Below are positions 8,335 to 16,770 of a stretch of DNA of 64,000 nucleotides, piece by piece. Each line of letters opens with the position of its first letter. The stretch's first letter is position 1. The stretch comes from a candidate division WOR-3 bacterium (lineage in GTDB: Bacteria > Hydrothermota > UBA3072), in the NCBI GenBank assembly GCA_039804165.1, contig JBDRZZ010000001.1:92962-156961 (forward strand), given 5' to 3'. Position numbers and translations under genes: made by a program. The notes under the pieces were generated by a model, which worked only from the letters and a program-made list of their open reading frames with translations, made no database searches and was not told the DNA's origin.

Positions 8335-9117
8335 ATGGGGAAAGTTATTTCGATTGTCAACCAGAAGGGTGGTGTGGGGAAAACTACAACTGCAATAAAT
8401 TTAGGTGCTGCGCTTGCACTATACAAACAAAAGACCCTAATAATTGATATGGATCCCCAATCAAATGCTACAAGTGGTCTTGGCCTTAGTGGGAAGACCC
8501 CAACTGTTTATGATATGCTTTTAAGAGGTAATTCTCCAGAAGAGGTTATACAAAAAACAAGCACTGAAAATCTTTTCATTATTCCTTCTGATATTTCTCT
8601 TGTTGGGGCTGAAGTCGAACTTGTGGATGTTCGAGGAAGAGAAATGCAATTGAAAAGGAAAGTAATGCCCCTAAAGAGTGAATATGATTTTATTTTAATT
8701 GACGCTCCTCCTTCTCTTGGACTACTTACAGTAAATACTCTTGTGGGTTCTGATTCTGTTCTTATTCCAATTCAAACAGAGTTCTATGCAATGGAAGGAC
8801 TAAGTAAGCTTTTAAATACAGTCTGGAGCATTCAAAAAGAATTAAATTCTCGATTAACAATTGAAGGAGTCCTTCTAACTCTTTTTGATACAAGGCTAAA
8901 TCTTGCAAGTGAAGTCACAAATGAGGTTCATAAGTATTTTGGAGATAAAGTATTTGAGGTTATAATTCCAAGAAGCGTTAAGCTTGCTGAAGCTCCAAGC
9001 TATGGGAAAAATATTTTCGATTATGACCCGAAGTCAAAAGGAGCTATAGCTTATAAAATGCTTGCAAAGGAGGTAATGCAAAGGAATGGTAAGACGGGCT
9101 CTTGGAAAGGGATTTGA
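8335..9117 (+). CDS. parA: Chromosome partitioning ATPase ParA/Soj
   Basis: 260 aa. The deviant Walker A KGGVGKTTT (residues 11-19), Walker A' DMDPQSNATSGLG and Walker B LIDAPPSLG identify a chromosomal Soj/ParA ATPase. It begins directly with the P-loop strand and lacks the N-terminal DNA-binding extension of plasmid ParA. It lies 4 nt after clpC with no clear Shine-Dalgarno, so translation is probably coupled. It overlaps parB by 32 nt. The pair segregates the origin region by ParB-parS complexes. Confidence 0.95.
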   Translation: MGKVISIVNQKGGVGKTTTAINLGAALALYKQKTLIIDMDPQSNATSGLGLSGKTPTVYDMLLRGNSPEEVIQKTSTENLFIIPSDISLVGAEVELVDVRGREMQLKRKVMPLKSEYDFILIDAPPSLGLLTVNTLVGSDSVLIPIQTEFYAMEGLSKLLNTVWSIQKELNSRLTIEGVLLTLFDTRLNLASEVTNEVHKYFGDKVFEVIIPRSVKLAEAPSYGKNIFDYDPKSKGAIAYKMLAKEVMQRNGKTGSWKGI

Positions 9118-9895
9118 TGCTTTAATTCCTAAAATTGAAGAAGATAAAGTTCCAATAGACCAGATAATACATTCTCCTTTACAACCAAGGAAAAAGATAA
9201 ATGATGAGGAATTAGAAGGGCTTGTAGCTTCAATAAAGCAGAATGGAATTTTACAACCCGTTCTTTTAAGAAGATTGGAAGATGGTAAATACGAATTAGT
9301 TTATGGACATCGGAGATTTGAAGCAGCTAAAAGAGCAGGGCTTAAAGAAATACCAGCAGTTTTTAGAAAACTTTCAGATAGGGAAGTTTTGGAGCTTGCA
9401 ATTATTGAAAATATTCAAAGGGAAGATTTGACTCCTCTTGAGGAAGCTTGGGCGTATTACCGATTGAATGTGGAGTTTAATCTAACTCAAGAGGAGATTG
9501 CAGAAAGGGTTGGGAAAGCAAGGACCACAATAACAAATAAAATGAGGTTACTTTCTCTACCCGAAGAAGTTAAAGAGGCTTTAAATCTCGGGAAAATAAC
9601 AGAAGGTCATGCGAGAGCTCTTTTGGGTTTTGGCGATGATAAGAAGAGGATTTTAAAAGAGTTAGAGAAGATAATAAGAGGAGAAAAGACTGTAAGAGAA
9701 GTAGAGAAAGCTTCCAAGGGGAAATTAAAGAGGGAAAAAATTCCTCTTGAGTATGAAGAATTGCAGGAGGAACTTATGCATTTTTTTAATTCTGAGGTGC
9801 GGATAAAATTGGGAAAGAAAAAGGGACAATTGATAATTGAGTTTTATTCGAATAAAGATTTGGAGAGGATTGTTGGTTTGATAAAAGGGAAATAA
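9086..9895 (+). CDS. parB: Chromosome partitioning protein ParB/Spo0J
   Basis: 269 aa. It starts with the ParA-stimulating N-terminal peptide RRALGKGFDALIP. The ParB/Srx-like CTPase domain follows with YELVYGHRRFEAAKRAGL (Box II, GHRR near 73-76) and ENIQREDLTPLEEA, then a helix-turn-helix (TQEEIAERVGKARTTITNKMRLL) and a C-terminal dimer domain. It binds parS sites. No parS-like palindrome (TGTTTCACGTGAAACA type) was noticed in the window. Confidence 0.95.
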   Translation: MVRRALGKGFDALIPKIEEDKVPIDQIIHSPLQPRKKINDEELEGLVASIKQNGILQPVLLRRLEDGKYELVYGHRRFEAAKRAGLKEIPAVFRKLSDREVLELAIIENIQREDLTPLEEAWAYYRLNVEFNLTQEEIAERVGKARTTITNKMRLLSLPEEVKEALNLGKITEGHARALLGFGDDKKRILKELEKIIRGEKTVREVEKASKGKLKREKIPLEYEELQEELMHFFNSEVRIKLGKKKGQLIIEFYSNKDLERIVGLIKGK

Positions 9896-10689
9896 TGGGA
9901 ATTATAAAAAAATATACAATTCAAATTGTTCCTGAGGAAGGAGAAATTAAAGAAATAAATTTGTCGCCTAAAATGGTTGTCTTTTGGTTGATTTTGATTT
10001 GTTTTATTTTTTTGGGAACAACTTGTTTTCTGGTAATTTTTAGCAAGTTAGCTATGGATAAAGCAGAATATAACTTATTAAAGAAGAAAATTGCTTATCT
10101 TGAGAATAGAGAAATTGAAATTAAGAAACTGAATAATAGGATGAGGAAGTTATATGATATGGCTGATAAACTGAATAGGGCTCTTGGTCTCGAACTTTCA
10201 CTGGAAGAATTCTATGACAATTATAATAAATATAATAAAGAAGAGAGAAAAACACCCTTAGAGGTTGACTCTCCAATGGGTGAGATAGATGAAATAAAAG
10301 AAGCTGCTATTTTGCATAATTTTATTCCAGATATTTTGCCAACTCAAGAAGGATGGATAAGTAAGAAGTTTTCTCCGGAACATAAGGCAATTGATATTTC
10401 TTTGAAAGAAGGAACGCCTCTTTATTCTACTATAGATGGGATAGTTTTTTCTGTTGAGGAGGACGAATATCTTGGAAAGACATTGGAGATTCGTAATGAT
10501 GAAGGTTTTGCAATTTTTCTTGGTCATCTTAAAGAAGTTTTGGTGAAAAAAGGAGATAATGTTAAGAAGAATCAACTCATTGCTCTTTCTGGAAGTAGTG
10601 GAAAGACCGAAGCTCCTCATCTTCATTATGGAGTAAAAGTGGAGGGCAAATGGGTTGATCCAAGTGATTATTTATTAATTAGGAGGTGA
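9895..10689 (+). CDS. Membrane-anchored M23 (LytM) peptidoglycan endopeptidase
   Basis: 264 aa. A short cytoplasmic N-terminus precedes a transmembrane helix (about 27-50, MVVFWLILICFIFLGTTCFLVIF), then a coiled-coil linker (55-100) and the LytM domain (about 150-264). Zinc ligands are present: HKAID, GHLKE and HLHYG (HxH). It is predicted to cleave peptide crosslinks of peptidoglycan. A membrane M23 peptidase next to a bactofilin matches the LmdC/CcmA-type partnership that shapes cells, so it is likely bactofilin-guided. The start overlaps the parB stop by one base. Confidence 0.88.
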   Translation: MGIIKKYTIQIVPEEGEIKEINLSPKMVVFWLILICFIFLGTTCFLVIFSKLAMDKAEYNLLKKKIAYLENREIEIKKLNNRMRKLYDMADKLNRALGLELSLEEFYDNYNKYNKEERKTPLEVDSPMGEIDEIKEAAILHNFIPDILPTQEGWISKKFSPEHKAIDISLKEGTPLYSTIDGIVFSVEEDEYLGKTLEIRNDEGFAIFLGHLKEVLVKKGDNVKKNQLIALSGSSGKTEAPHLHYGVKVEGKWVDPSDYLLIRR

Positions 10690-10691
10690 TT

Positions 10692-11054
10692 ATGCGACAA
10701 GAAGCAATAATGAATGTTTTTCATAAGGGTTCTACTTTGGATGGGACTATGCGAATAAATGGTTCTATAAGAATTGATGGAAAACTTCGAGGAGATATTG
10801 ATGCAACTGAAGCGGTCATTGTGGGCGAAACTGGTGTTATTGAGGGAAATATTAAGGCCAAAGAAATAAATATTTCTGGAAAATTCACGGGCAAGATTGT
10901 TGCTGAAAATTGTGTTGTTCTTCACGCTACAGCGGAGATAAATGGAGATATCAAATGTAAGAAATTGGTGGTTGATGAGGGGGTTGTAATTGATGGTAAT
11001 ATTACGATGAGAGAGAAAGATAGAAGTGCTCAGGGAGAAAAAAGAAAAGAGTAA
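10692..11054 (+). CDS. Bactofilin
   Basis: 120 aa from ATG 10692, placed by AGGAGG at 10681-10686. The core (about 18-105) is a regular beta-helix of short repeats such as GSIRIDGKLRGDI, GVIEGNIKAKEI and EINGDIKCKKL, typical of bactofilins (DUF583). These proteins polymerise into non-nucleotide filaments at the membrane and recruit cell-wall enzymes. The neighbours M23 peptidase and ParAB support a morphogenesis or chromosome-pole link, as seen for Myxococcus and Helicobacter bactofilins. It overlaps rph by 29 nt. Confidence 0.93.
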   Translation: MRQEAIMNVFHKGSTLDGTMRINGSIRIDGKLRGDIDATEAVIVGETGVIEGNIKAKEINISGKFTGKIVAENCVVLHATAEINGDIKCKKLVVDEGVVIDGNITMREKDRSAQGEKRKE

Positions 11055-11739
11055 AATTCGTTCTGTAAATATAAAGGTAAATTATCTTAATCTTGTTCCT
11101 ACCTCTGTTTTAATAGAGGAAGGTAATACAATTGTTCTTGTCTCTTCCACTATTACAGATACTGTTCCTCCTTTTCTTAAAGGATTAGGGGAAGGATGGA
11201 TTACAGCACAATATGGAATGTTACCAAAAAGCACAAGTTCAAGAGTGAATAGAGAGAGACAAGGACTCTCTGGAAGAATTTATGAAATTCAAAGGCTAAT
11301 TGGGCGTTCATTAAGACAAGCTTTTGATTTAAGTTTACTTGGGGAAAAAACAATTATTGTGGATTGCGATGTGATTCAAGCTGATGGGGGAACAAGAGCA
11401 GCTTCAATAACGGGAGGAATGGTGTCTTTGTATGAACTTTTTAGAGAAATGGTTGTAATGAAAGAAATTGAAAAAATCCCCTTGGTTCGTTGGATAGCAG
11501 CGATTTCTGTTGGAATTGTTGATGGGGAGATTTTTGTTGATCTTAATTTCGAGGAAGATTCAAATGCAGAAGTCGATGCTACTCTCGTTATGGATGAAGA
11601 GGAAAATCTAATAGAGGTTCAAGCTTCAGGAGAAAAGAGACCTTTCACAGAGGATGAGCTTAAAGAGATGATAAAGATAGGGAGAGAAGGGATAAAGGAA
11701 CTTATTGCTAAACAGAAAGAAGCACTTGGAATAAGATGA
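11026..11739 (+). CDS. rph: Ribonuclease PH
   Basis: 237 aa from GTG 11026. Strong family motifs are GEGWITAQYGMLPKST, SGRIYEIQRLIGRSLR, DCDVIQADGGTRAASITGG and DLNFEEDSNAEVD. RNase PH is a phosphate-dependent 3'-5' exonuclease that trims tRNA 3' ends. The start overlaps the bactofilin gene, with GAGAGAAAG upstream. The length agrees with the family. Confidence 0.94.
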   Translation: MLREKKEKSKIRSVNIKVNYLNLVPTSVLIEEGNTIVLVSSTITDTVPPFLKGLGEGWITAQYGMLPKSTSSRVNRERQGLSGRIYEIQRLIGRSLRQAFDLSLLGEKTIIVDCDVIQADGGTRAASITGGMVSLYELFREMVVMKEIEKIPLVRWIAAISVGIVDGEIFVDLNFEEDSNAEVDATLVMDEEENLIEVQASGEKRPFTEDELKEMIKIGREGIKELIAKQKEALGIR

Positions 11740-11755
11740 GTTTGGGTTCTTTTCT

Positions 11756-12763
11756 GTGGCTCCAAATTTAGAGAATATTAATTCTAATGGAACGAAGATT
11801 TGGAAAGAAGAAGTAAGAAGCAACAACATAAGGCTTGATGTTTATCTTTCGCAAACCCCACTTCCTTTTAGTAGAAGTAAAATAAAAAAGAAAATTCAAG
11901 ATAAGGAGGTTCTTGTGAATGGTAAGGTTGCCAAACCTTCTTATCTTGTTAAGAAAGGGGATATAATTGAGGTTATTTATAAAGAACCAAGACCTTTTGA
12001 GATAAAACCTCAAAATATCCCTATTTCAATTATTTATGAGGATGAGGATATAATTGTTTTGAATAAGCAAAAAGGAGTTGTTGTTCATCCTGCAAAAGGG
12101 AATCTTGAAGGAACTCTTCTTAATGCCCTTTTATATCATTGCTCCACTCTATCAAAGGGAGTAAGTAAAGAGAGACCCGGAGTTATTCATAGATTAGACG
12201 AAGATACCACTGGAGTTATAGTTTTTGCAAAGAATGAGGAAGTTCATTCTAAAATTGCGGAGCAGTTTAGAAAAAGGGAAGTAGATAAGGTTTACCTTGC
12301 AATTGTATGGGGAACACCTCCAATGGAGGAAGGAGAAATAAGTTCTCCAATTGGAAGAAATTTTTTTGATAGGAAATTGATGGCTGTTACTCCTTTAAGT
12401 TCTAAGGATTCTCTTACTCGTTTTAAAATCTTACATTCCTATGGGTTTGCTTCAATTCTTAAGGTTAATTTGGAAACAGGTAGAACCCATCAGATTAGAG
12501 TTCATCTTTCTCATTTTGGATACCCTGTAATTGGGGATCCTGATTATGGTGGAAGAGACAAGAAAATATTAAGGAGTATAGGTCTTGACTACCATGATGT
12601 ATTTAATAAAATAATGGAAATTATGGATAGACAAGCTCTCCACGCTGTAGCGGTTGAGTTTTTCCATCCAAGAAAGAAAAAAAGGATGCGTTTTGTGGCT
12701 CCAATCCATCCTGATATGAAGGAACTAATAAAATTTTTGAATGAGATAGAGAGAAAAAGATAA
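11756..12763 (+). CDS. rluD: RluA/RluD family 23S rRNA pseudouridine synthase
   Basis: 335 aa if GTG 11756 is the start (no strong RBS, so the first 20 or so residues are uncertain). An S4 RNA-binding domain (about 25-85, LDVYLSQTPLPFSRSKIKKKI) precedes the catalytic domain with HRLDEDTTGVIVFAKN, which contains the catalytic Asp, and GRTHQIRVHLSHFGYPVIGD. It modifies uridines in 23S rRNA. Assignment to RluD rather than another RluA-type member rests on the S4 domain. It ends exactly one codon before topA. Confidence 0.9.
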   Translation: MAPNLENINSNGTKIWKEEVRSNNIRLDVYLSQTPLPFSRSKIKKKIQDKEVLVNGKVAKPSYLVKKGDIIEVIYKEPRPFEIKPQNIPISIIYEDEDIIVLNKQKGVVVHPAKGNLEGTLLNALLYHCSTLSKGVSKERPGVIHRLDEDTTGVIVFAKNEEVHSKIAEQFRKREVDKVYLAIVWGTPPMEEGEISSPIGRNFFDRKLMAVTPLSSKDSLTRFKILHSYGFASILKVNLETGRTHQIRVHLSHFGYPVIGDPDYGGRDKKILRSIGLDYHDVFNKIMEIMDRQALHAVAVEFFHPRKKKRMRFVAPIHPDMKELIKFLNEIERKR

Positions 12764-14926
12764 ATGGATTTAATAATTGTTGAGTCTCCTACAAAGGTAA
12801 AGACAATAACAACTTATTTAAAAAAGACAAAAGTGCTTGCCACGATGGGTCATATTAAAGATCTACCAAAAAGTAGAATGGGGATAGATATTAATGATGG
12901 TTTTAGACCGGAATACAAAATAATAAAAGGTAAAAAGAAAATTATTAAAGAGATAGTAGAGGAAAGTAAAAAAAGTGATAGGGTTTTTATAGCGACAGAT
13001 CCCGATAGAGAAGGTGAAGCCATTGCATATCATATAGCAGAAGAACTACCTGTTAAACCTAAAAGGGTTTTGTTCTATGAAATGACAAAAAGTGGAATAG
13101 AAAAGGGAATGAGTGAACCAATAGATATAGATATGAACAAAGTTTTTTCTCAAAGGACAAGGAGAATCTTAGATAGACTTGTAGGATATGAAATTAGCCC
13201 ATTATTATGGAAGCTCATTAAAAAGGGTTTATCAGCTGGAAGGGTTCAAAGTGTTGTTCTTAGGTTAATCTGTGAGAGGGAAGAGGAGATCGAAAAATTT
13301 GTCCCAAAGGATTATTGGGTTCTTAGGGGTAGATTTATTCATCCAGAAGGAGAATTTGAAGCAATTCTTCAAAAGATTAATGGAAAAAAGGTAGAAATTT
13401 TAAGTATAGAAGAGGCAGAAAAGCTAAAAGAAAAAATAGAAAAAACAAAATTCTTTGTTAAAAAATTCATAAGAGAAGATGTAGAGCAATTTCCATTACC
13501 TCCTCTTATTACAAGCACTCTTCAGAGAAGTGCCTCCACAAGTTTTGGTTTTTCTATTAGTAAGACAATGCTAATTGCTCAGAGGTTGTATGAAGGGGTA
13601 GACCTTCCTGAAGGGACAACAGGCCTTATTACCTATATGAGAACAGATTCCTATAGGATTTCAAAAGAGGCAGAAGAGAGTATTCGGGAGTTTATTAAAA
13701 ACGAATATGGAGAGGAATATTTACCTTTAAAACCCAATGTGTTTAAGTCAAAAGAGACAGCTCAAGAAGCACATGAGGCAATTAGGCCTACTGATATAAG
13801 AAGAACCCCTGAGGCTGTGAAAGCTTTTTTAACCCCTGATGAGTATAAGATCTATAAGCTAATTTGGGAGAGAGCTCTTGCGAGTCAGTTTAAACCGGCT
13901 ATTTTTGATTCTAAGGTAGTTATTGTGGAAGGCTCTTCCTTTGAATTTAAAGGTTCTTCTAAAAATTTGAAATTTGAAGGTTTTTATAAAATTCTTACCC
14001 CTCCAAAAGAAGAGGAGGAAATTCCTTTGATGAAAGAAGGCGATTCGGTTGAACTTAAAACTTTAATAACCGATAAGAAAACAACAGAGCCTCCTCCAAG
14101 ATATTCTGAAGCATCAATGGTAAGAGAAATGGAAAAACGAGGAATTGGTCGTCCAAGCACTTATTCCCCAATCATTTCCACACTATTTAAAAGGAATTAT
14201 ATAAAAAAGGTTAAAGGTTTTCTTGTCCCTCAAGAAATTGGTAGGATTGTAAACAAGATCTTGGTTAAGCATTTTGGAGATACAATAATCAATTGTGAAT
14301 TTACATCAGAGATGGAAAAAACCTTAGATGAAATTGAGGATGGGGAAAAAGACTGGCGAGGTTCTATTGAAGAGTTCTATTCTTCTTTTAGGAATTATTT
14401 GGATGCCATTGAGATGAAAATTTCTGAGATTAGAGATAGTATAACTGAAGAAGTGGATAAAAAATGCCCTAAATGTGGTAAGAATTTGATTGTGAGATGG
14501 GGAAAATTTGGGAAGTTTCTTGCTTGTCCAGGATATCCAGGGGATTGCGAAGGATATAGAGAACCCATCTCAGAGGAAGTTCTTAATGAAAAATGCCCGA
14601 AATGTGGAGGAGAGGTAATTTTAAAAGAAGGTAAGTTTGGAAGATTCAAGGCTTGTAAAAATTATCCTGATTGCGATTGGACTGCTTCTATTTCTACAGG
14701 GGTTAGGTGCCCTCAATGTGAGAATGGAGAATTTTTAGAGAAAAGATCTAAAAAAGGGAGAATTTATTATCCTTGTTCAAATGAGAATTGTAATAACATT
14801 TTGTGGAATAAACCAATTCTTCGGGAGTGTTCTAATTGTGGTGCTCCATTTATGGTGGAAAAAATAAAGAGAAAAGAAAATTATTTTTATTGTATTAAAT
14901 GCAAAAACGAGGAAAAGAGTTCTTAA
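12764..14926 (+). CDS. topA: DNA topoisomerase I
   Basis: 720 aa. A Toprim domain (1-110, IVESPTKVKTI, then ATDPDREGEAIA) leads to the catalytic core with the active-site tyrosine in GLITYMRTDS (about residue 290). The C-terminus carries four zinc-ribbon units (about 560-720; CPKC, CPKC, CPQC, CSNC starts). It relaxes negative supercoils. The ATG follows the rluD stop with no gap. It is the last gene of the long plus-strand operon and is convergent with the hydrolase gene. Confidence 0.95.
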   Translation: MDLIIVESPTKVKTITTYLKKTKVLATMGHIKDLPKSRMGIDINDGFRPEYKIIKGKKKIIKEIVEESKKSDRVFIATDPDREGEAIAYHIAEELPVKPKRVLFYEMTKSGIEKGMSEPIDIDMNKVFSQRTRRILDRLVGYEISPLLWKLIKKGLSAGRVQSVVLRLICEREEEIEKFVPKDYWVLRGRFIHPEGEFEAILQKINGKKVEILSIEEAEKLKEKIEKTKFFVKKFIREDVEQFPLPPLITSTLQRSASTSFGFSISKTMLIAQRLYEGVDLPEGTTGLITYMRTDSYRISKEAEESIREFIKNEYGEEYLPLKPNVFKSKETAQEAHEAIRPTDIRRTPEAVKAFLTPDEYKIYKLIWERALASQFKPAIFDSKVVIVEGSSFEFKGSSKNLKFEGFYKILTPPKEEEEIPLMKEGDSVELKTLITDKKTTEPPPRYSEASMVREMEKRGIGRPSTYSPIISTLFKRNYIKKVKGFLVPQEIGRIVNKILVKHFGDTIINCEFTSEMEKTLDEIEDGEKDWRGSIEEFYSSFRNYLDAIEMKISEIRDSITEEVDKKCPKCGKNLIVRWGKFGKFLACPGYPGDCEGYREPISEEVLNEKCPKCGGEVILKEGKFGRFKACKNYPDCDWTASISTGVRCPQCENGEFLEKRSKKGRIYYPCSNENCNNILWNKPILRECSNCGAPFMVEKIKRKENYFYCIKCKNEEKSS

Positions 14927-15820
14927 TTATTGGAGAAAACTTTTTATTTTTGAAATTATTGAATTTCTAAATAGATGGAGTTGAAGATGCCCTGTTGGAA
15001 ACCAGATTATCTTTGGCTTTCCTAAAGCCTTGTGTAAAAGAATGGTTGATTTTCTTGGTATTATTAAGTCAAATAGAGCATTTATCATAAGAACTTTTTC
15101 GGGTTTAATCATAGGGGCAAAACATAAAGGATCAAAGTAAAGACAAATAATGTTTGTTTTAATGTTAAAAGGAATTTCTCCTTTTATTACAGATTCTAAA
15201 AAGGGCTTAAGGAGAGTTCTTGCTTTTATGCAATTTTTATAAGTTATACCTTTCTTTTTATAAGCTGTTCTTAATTTAAAAAGGAGAGGACTCTTCCAAG
15301 TTATTATACTATAATCACCACCTCCTAAGATAAAAACACCTTTATTAATTCTCTTATCTAGAGCCATAGCCATAATGGAAAAAATGCTTCCAAGACTTAT
15401 TCCTATTATTGAGATTTCTTTATATCCGAGTTTCTTTAGGATATTTACAGTTTTAATTATATCCAAGGTTCCCTGTTTAAAAAAATTTAAAGTGAAGATT
15501 CCATCCCAAAGAGAAGAAAGCAAATCTTTTCCTGTTCTACGGTGTCTTTGATAGGGGAGGTCTATATAACAAGCTCCTATTTGAGGAGGAACAATCTTTA
15601 TATATGAGTCCCATTTTGACCCTAATTCCATTCCAAGCCCATGAACTAAAATACAAACTTTTCTTTTTTGAGGTGAATCTTTAAGTAGCAAGTATACGTT
15701 ATCGTTTATTTCGTTAAATGTATTTACTGGGGATTTAAATCTAATTTCAAATAGGTCATTTTTTAATTTTGTTTTTTTAAATGAAGGAACTTCTTCAAAG
15801 ATCCTAGGAGGAAGAATCAT
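14927..15820 (-). CDS. Alpha/beta hydrolase of unknown substrate
   Basis: 297 aa, cytoplasmic, with no signal peptide. Oxyanion segment ILVHGLGMELG (about 57-67), nucleophile elbow GISLGS (Ser near 142), a possible Asp in MINALFDLIIPRKS and His in PTGHLQLHLF fit a serine hydrolase triad. I do not recognise the subfamily. Its stop codon begins one base after the topA stop on the other strand, so the two genes converge without any spacer. It is last in a small minus-strand operon with the zinc ribbon and ptsN genes. Confidence 0.7.
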   Translation of the reverse strand: MILPPRIFEEVPSFKKTKLKNDLFEIRFKSPVNTFNEINDNVYLLLKDSPQKRKVCILVHGLGMELGSKWDSYIKIVPPQIGACYIDLPYQRHRRTGKDLLSSLWDGIFTLNFFKQGTLDIIKTVNILKKLGYKEISIIGISLGSIFSIMAMALDKRINKGVFILGGGDYSIITWKSPLLFKLRTAYKKKGITYKNCIKARTLLKPFLESVIKGEIPFNIKTNIICLYFDPLCFAPMIKPEKVLMINALFDLIIPRKSTILLHKALGKPKIIWFPTGHLQLHLFRNSIISKIKSFLQ

Positions 15821-15838
15821 TAAATTAATTTATTCTAT

Positions 15839-16171
15839 TTAGTCAATCCAGTATAGAATTCTTCCACAATTTGGGCAGGTAATAACAGATTTATTTTTTT
15901 GCTCAGGAGCAATCATTTGAGTTGGAAAAAGTAGGTAACATCCTTGACAGATATTGTTTACCACAGGAACTACAGCACTACCATATCTTTTTGTCAATCT
16001 GCTATATTTTCTATACAAGTGATCCTTTATTTGAGAGACAATGCTTGCCCTTGCTTCTTCCATTTTTTTCATATTGTCTATCTCAAAGCCTACTTCTTCT
16101 TCTCCTTTTTTCTCTTTCCGAAGAATATCTAATTCCTGTAAAGAAATTAAAAGTAAAAGTTGTTTATCCAT
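15839..16171 (-). CDS. Short C4-type zinc ribbon protein
   Basis: 110 aa. The C-terminal half has CQGCYLLFPTQM and CPNCGRILYW, the C4 zinc ribbon found at the end of a widespread family of coiled-coil proteins. Those are usually about 230-250 aa with two long helices. Here only a short helical part (residues 1-60) remains, so this is a shortened form. Function unknown. It abuts ptsN (stop of ptsN next to its start) and is probably co-transcribed. Confidence 0.7.
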   Translation of the reverse strand: MDKQLLLLISLQELDILRKEKKGEEEVGFEIDNMKKMEEARASIVSQIKDHLYRKYSRLTKRYGSAVVPVVNNICQGCYLLFPTQMIAPEQKNKSVITCPNCGRILYWID

Positions 16172-16636
16172 TTAAACTCCAAAAAGGTTACTAAGTTCAA
16201 CTTTGAATTCTTCTTCATTATTTATTTTAAACAATTTTTCATCAGATGAGATTTCATTAAATGTCTCGGCTATTTTCCCAAGAAGAATCAGATATTCCCT
16301 TTTTGAAGAATAAGGAGGTGCCACTACAAGAAAAACAAGCCGAACTGGCTTTTTATCCTGTGATTCAAAATCTATCGGCCTTTTAGGACGTCCTACAACA
16401 ACCATCAGGTCTTTTACTGCTAAACTTCTTGTGTGAGGAATTGCTATACCGTTGCCAATTCCTGTAGAGCCAATTTTTTCCCTTTGTATAACTGCATTTG
16501 TTAGAATTTCTTCTTTATCTTTACTTAAATTTAAAGCCTTAACCAAAATCTTTATTAACTCAAATTTCTCTTCTGCCTCAATATTCAATAAAACTTTTAT
16601 ATCTTTAAGAATTTTACTAACTAAGGCTTTTTCCAT
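16172..16636 (-). CDS. ptsN: PTS EIIA-like (PtsN/fructose-type) protein
   Basis: 154 aa. The active-site histidine lies in GIAIPHTRS (His near residue 67), and the order of motifs matches EIIA-Fru/Ntr domains. With no EIIB or EIIC nearby, it is more likely a regulatory PtsN-type protein than a sugar transporter part. The HPr kinase gene elsewhere in the window fits a regulatory PTS. The start ATG has no Shine-Dalgarno, and a promoter lies so close that the mRNA should be leaderless. Confidence 0.85.
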   Translation of the reverse strand: MEKALVSKILKDIKVLLNIEAEEKFELIKILVKALNLSKDKEEILTNAVIQREKIGSTGIGNGIAIPHTRSLAVKDLMVVVGRPKRPIDFESQDKKPVRLVFLVVAPPYSSKREYLILLGKIAETFNEISSDEKLFKINNEEEFKVELSNLFGV

Positions 16637-16645
16637 ATTTAATAA

Positions 16646-16673
16646 AGTATAATGTTATTTAATTTCTTGTCAA
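16646..16673 (-). promoter_or_regulatory. Predicted promoter of ptsN operon
   Basis: On the minus strand TTGACA (16673-16668), 16-nt spacer and TATACT (16651-16646). The expected transcription start is about 3 nt from the ptsN ATG (16636-16634). It is divergent from the glyQ promoter. Confidence 0.65.
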
Positions 16674-16717
16674 TACCTAAAATTATAGAAAATGTCTATT
16701 TTAGAGATTTTTACCAT

Positions 16718-16745
16718 TTGACAAAATTAAAAAATTGTATATATT
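16718..16745 (+). promoter_or_regulatory. Predicted promoter of glyQS
   Basis: TTGACA (16718-16723), 16-nt spacer, TATATT (16740-16745). The leader to the ATG at 16771 is about 20 nt and holds AAAAGGAAAAAAG as RBS. That is too short for a T-box. Confidence 0.7.
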
Positions 16746-16770
16746 TTATCCAACTTTAAAAGGAAAAAAG

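Noticed and set aside
9086-9895. parS sites near parAB
   Set aside because: No TGTTTCACGTGAAACA-like palindrome was noticed by eye in or around the genes; a motif scan would be needed to be sure.
14900-14960. Bidirectional terminator between topA and the convergent hydrolase gene
   Set aside because: Only a weak imperfect pairing (AAAGAGTT with AAACTTTTT) is seen and it lies in coding sequence, so it was not annotated.
16746-16770. T-box riboswitch ahead of glyQS
   Set aside because: The predicted leader is only about 20 nt, far too short for a T-box, and no specifier or T-box sequence is seen.
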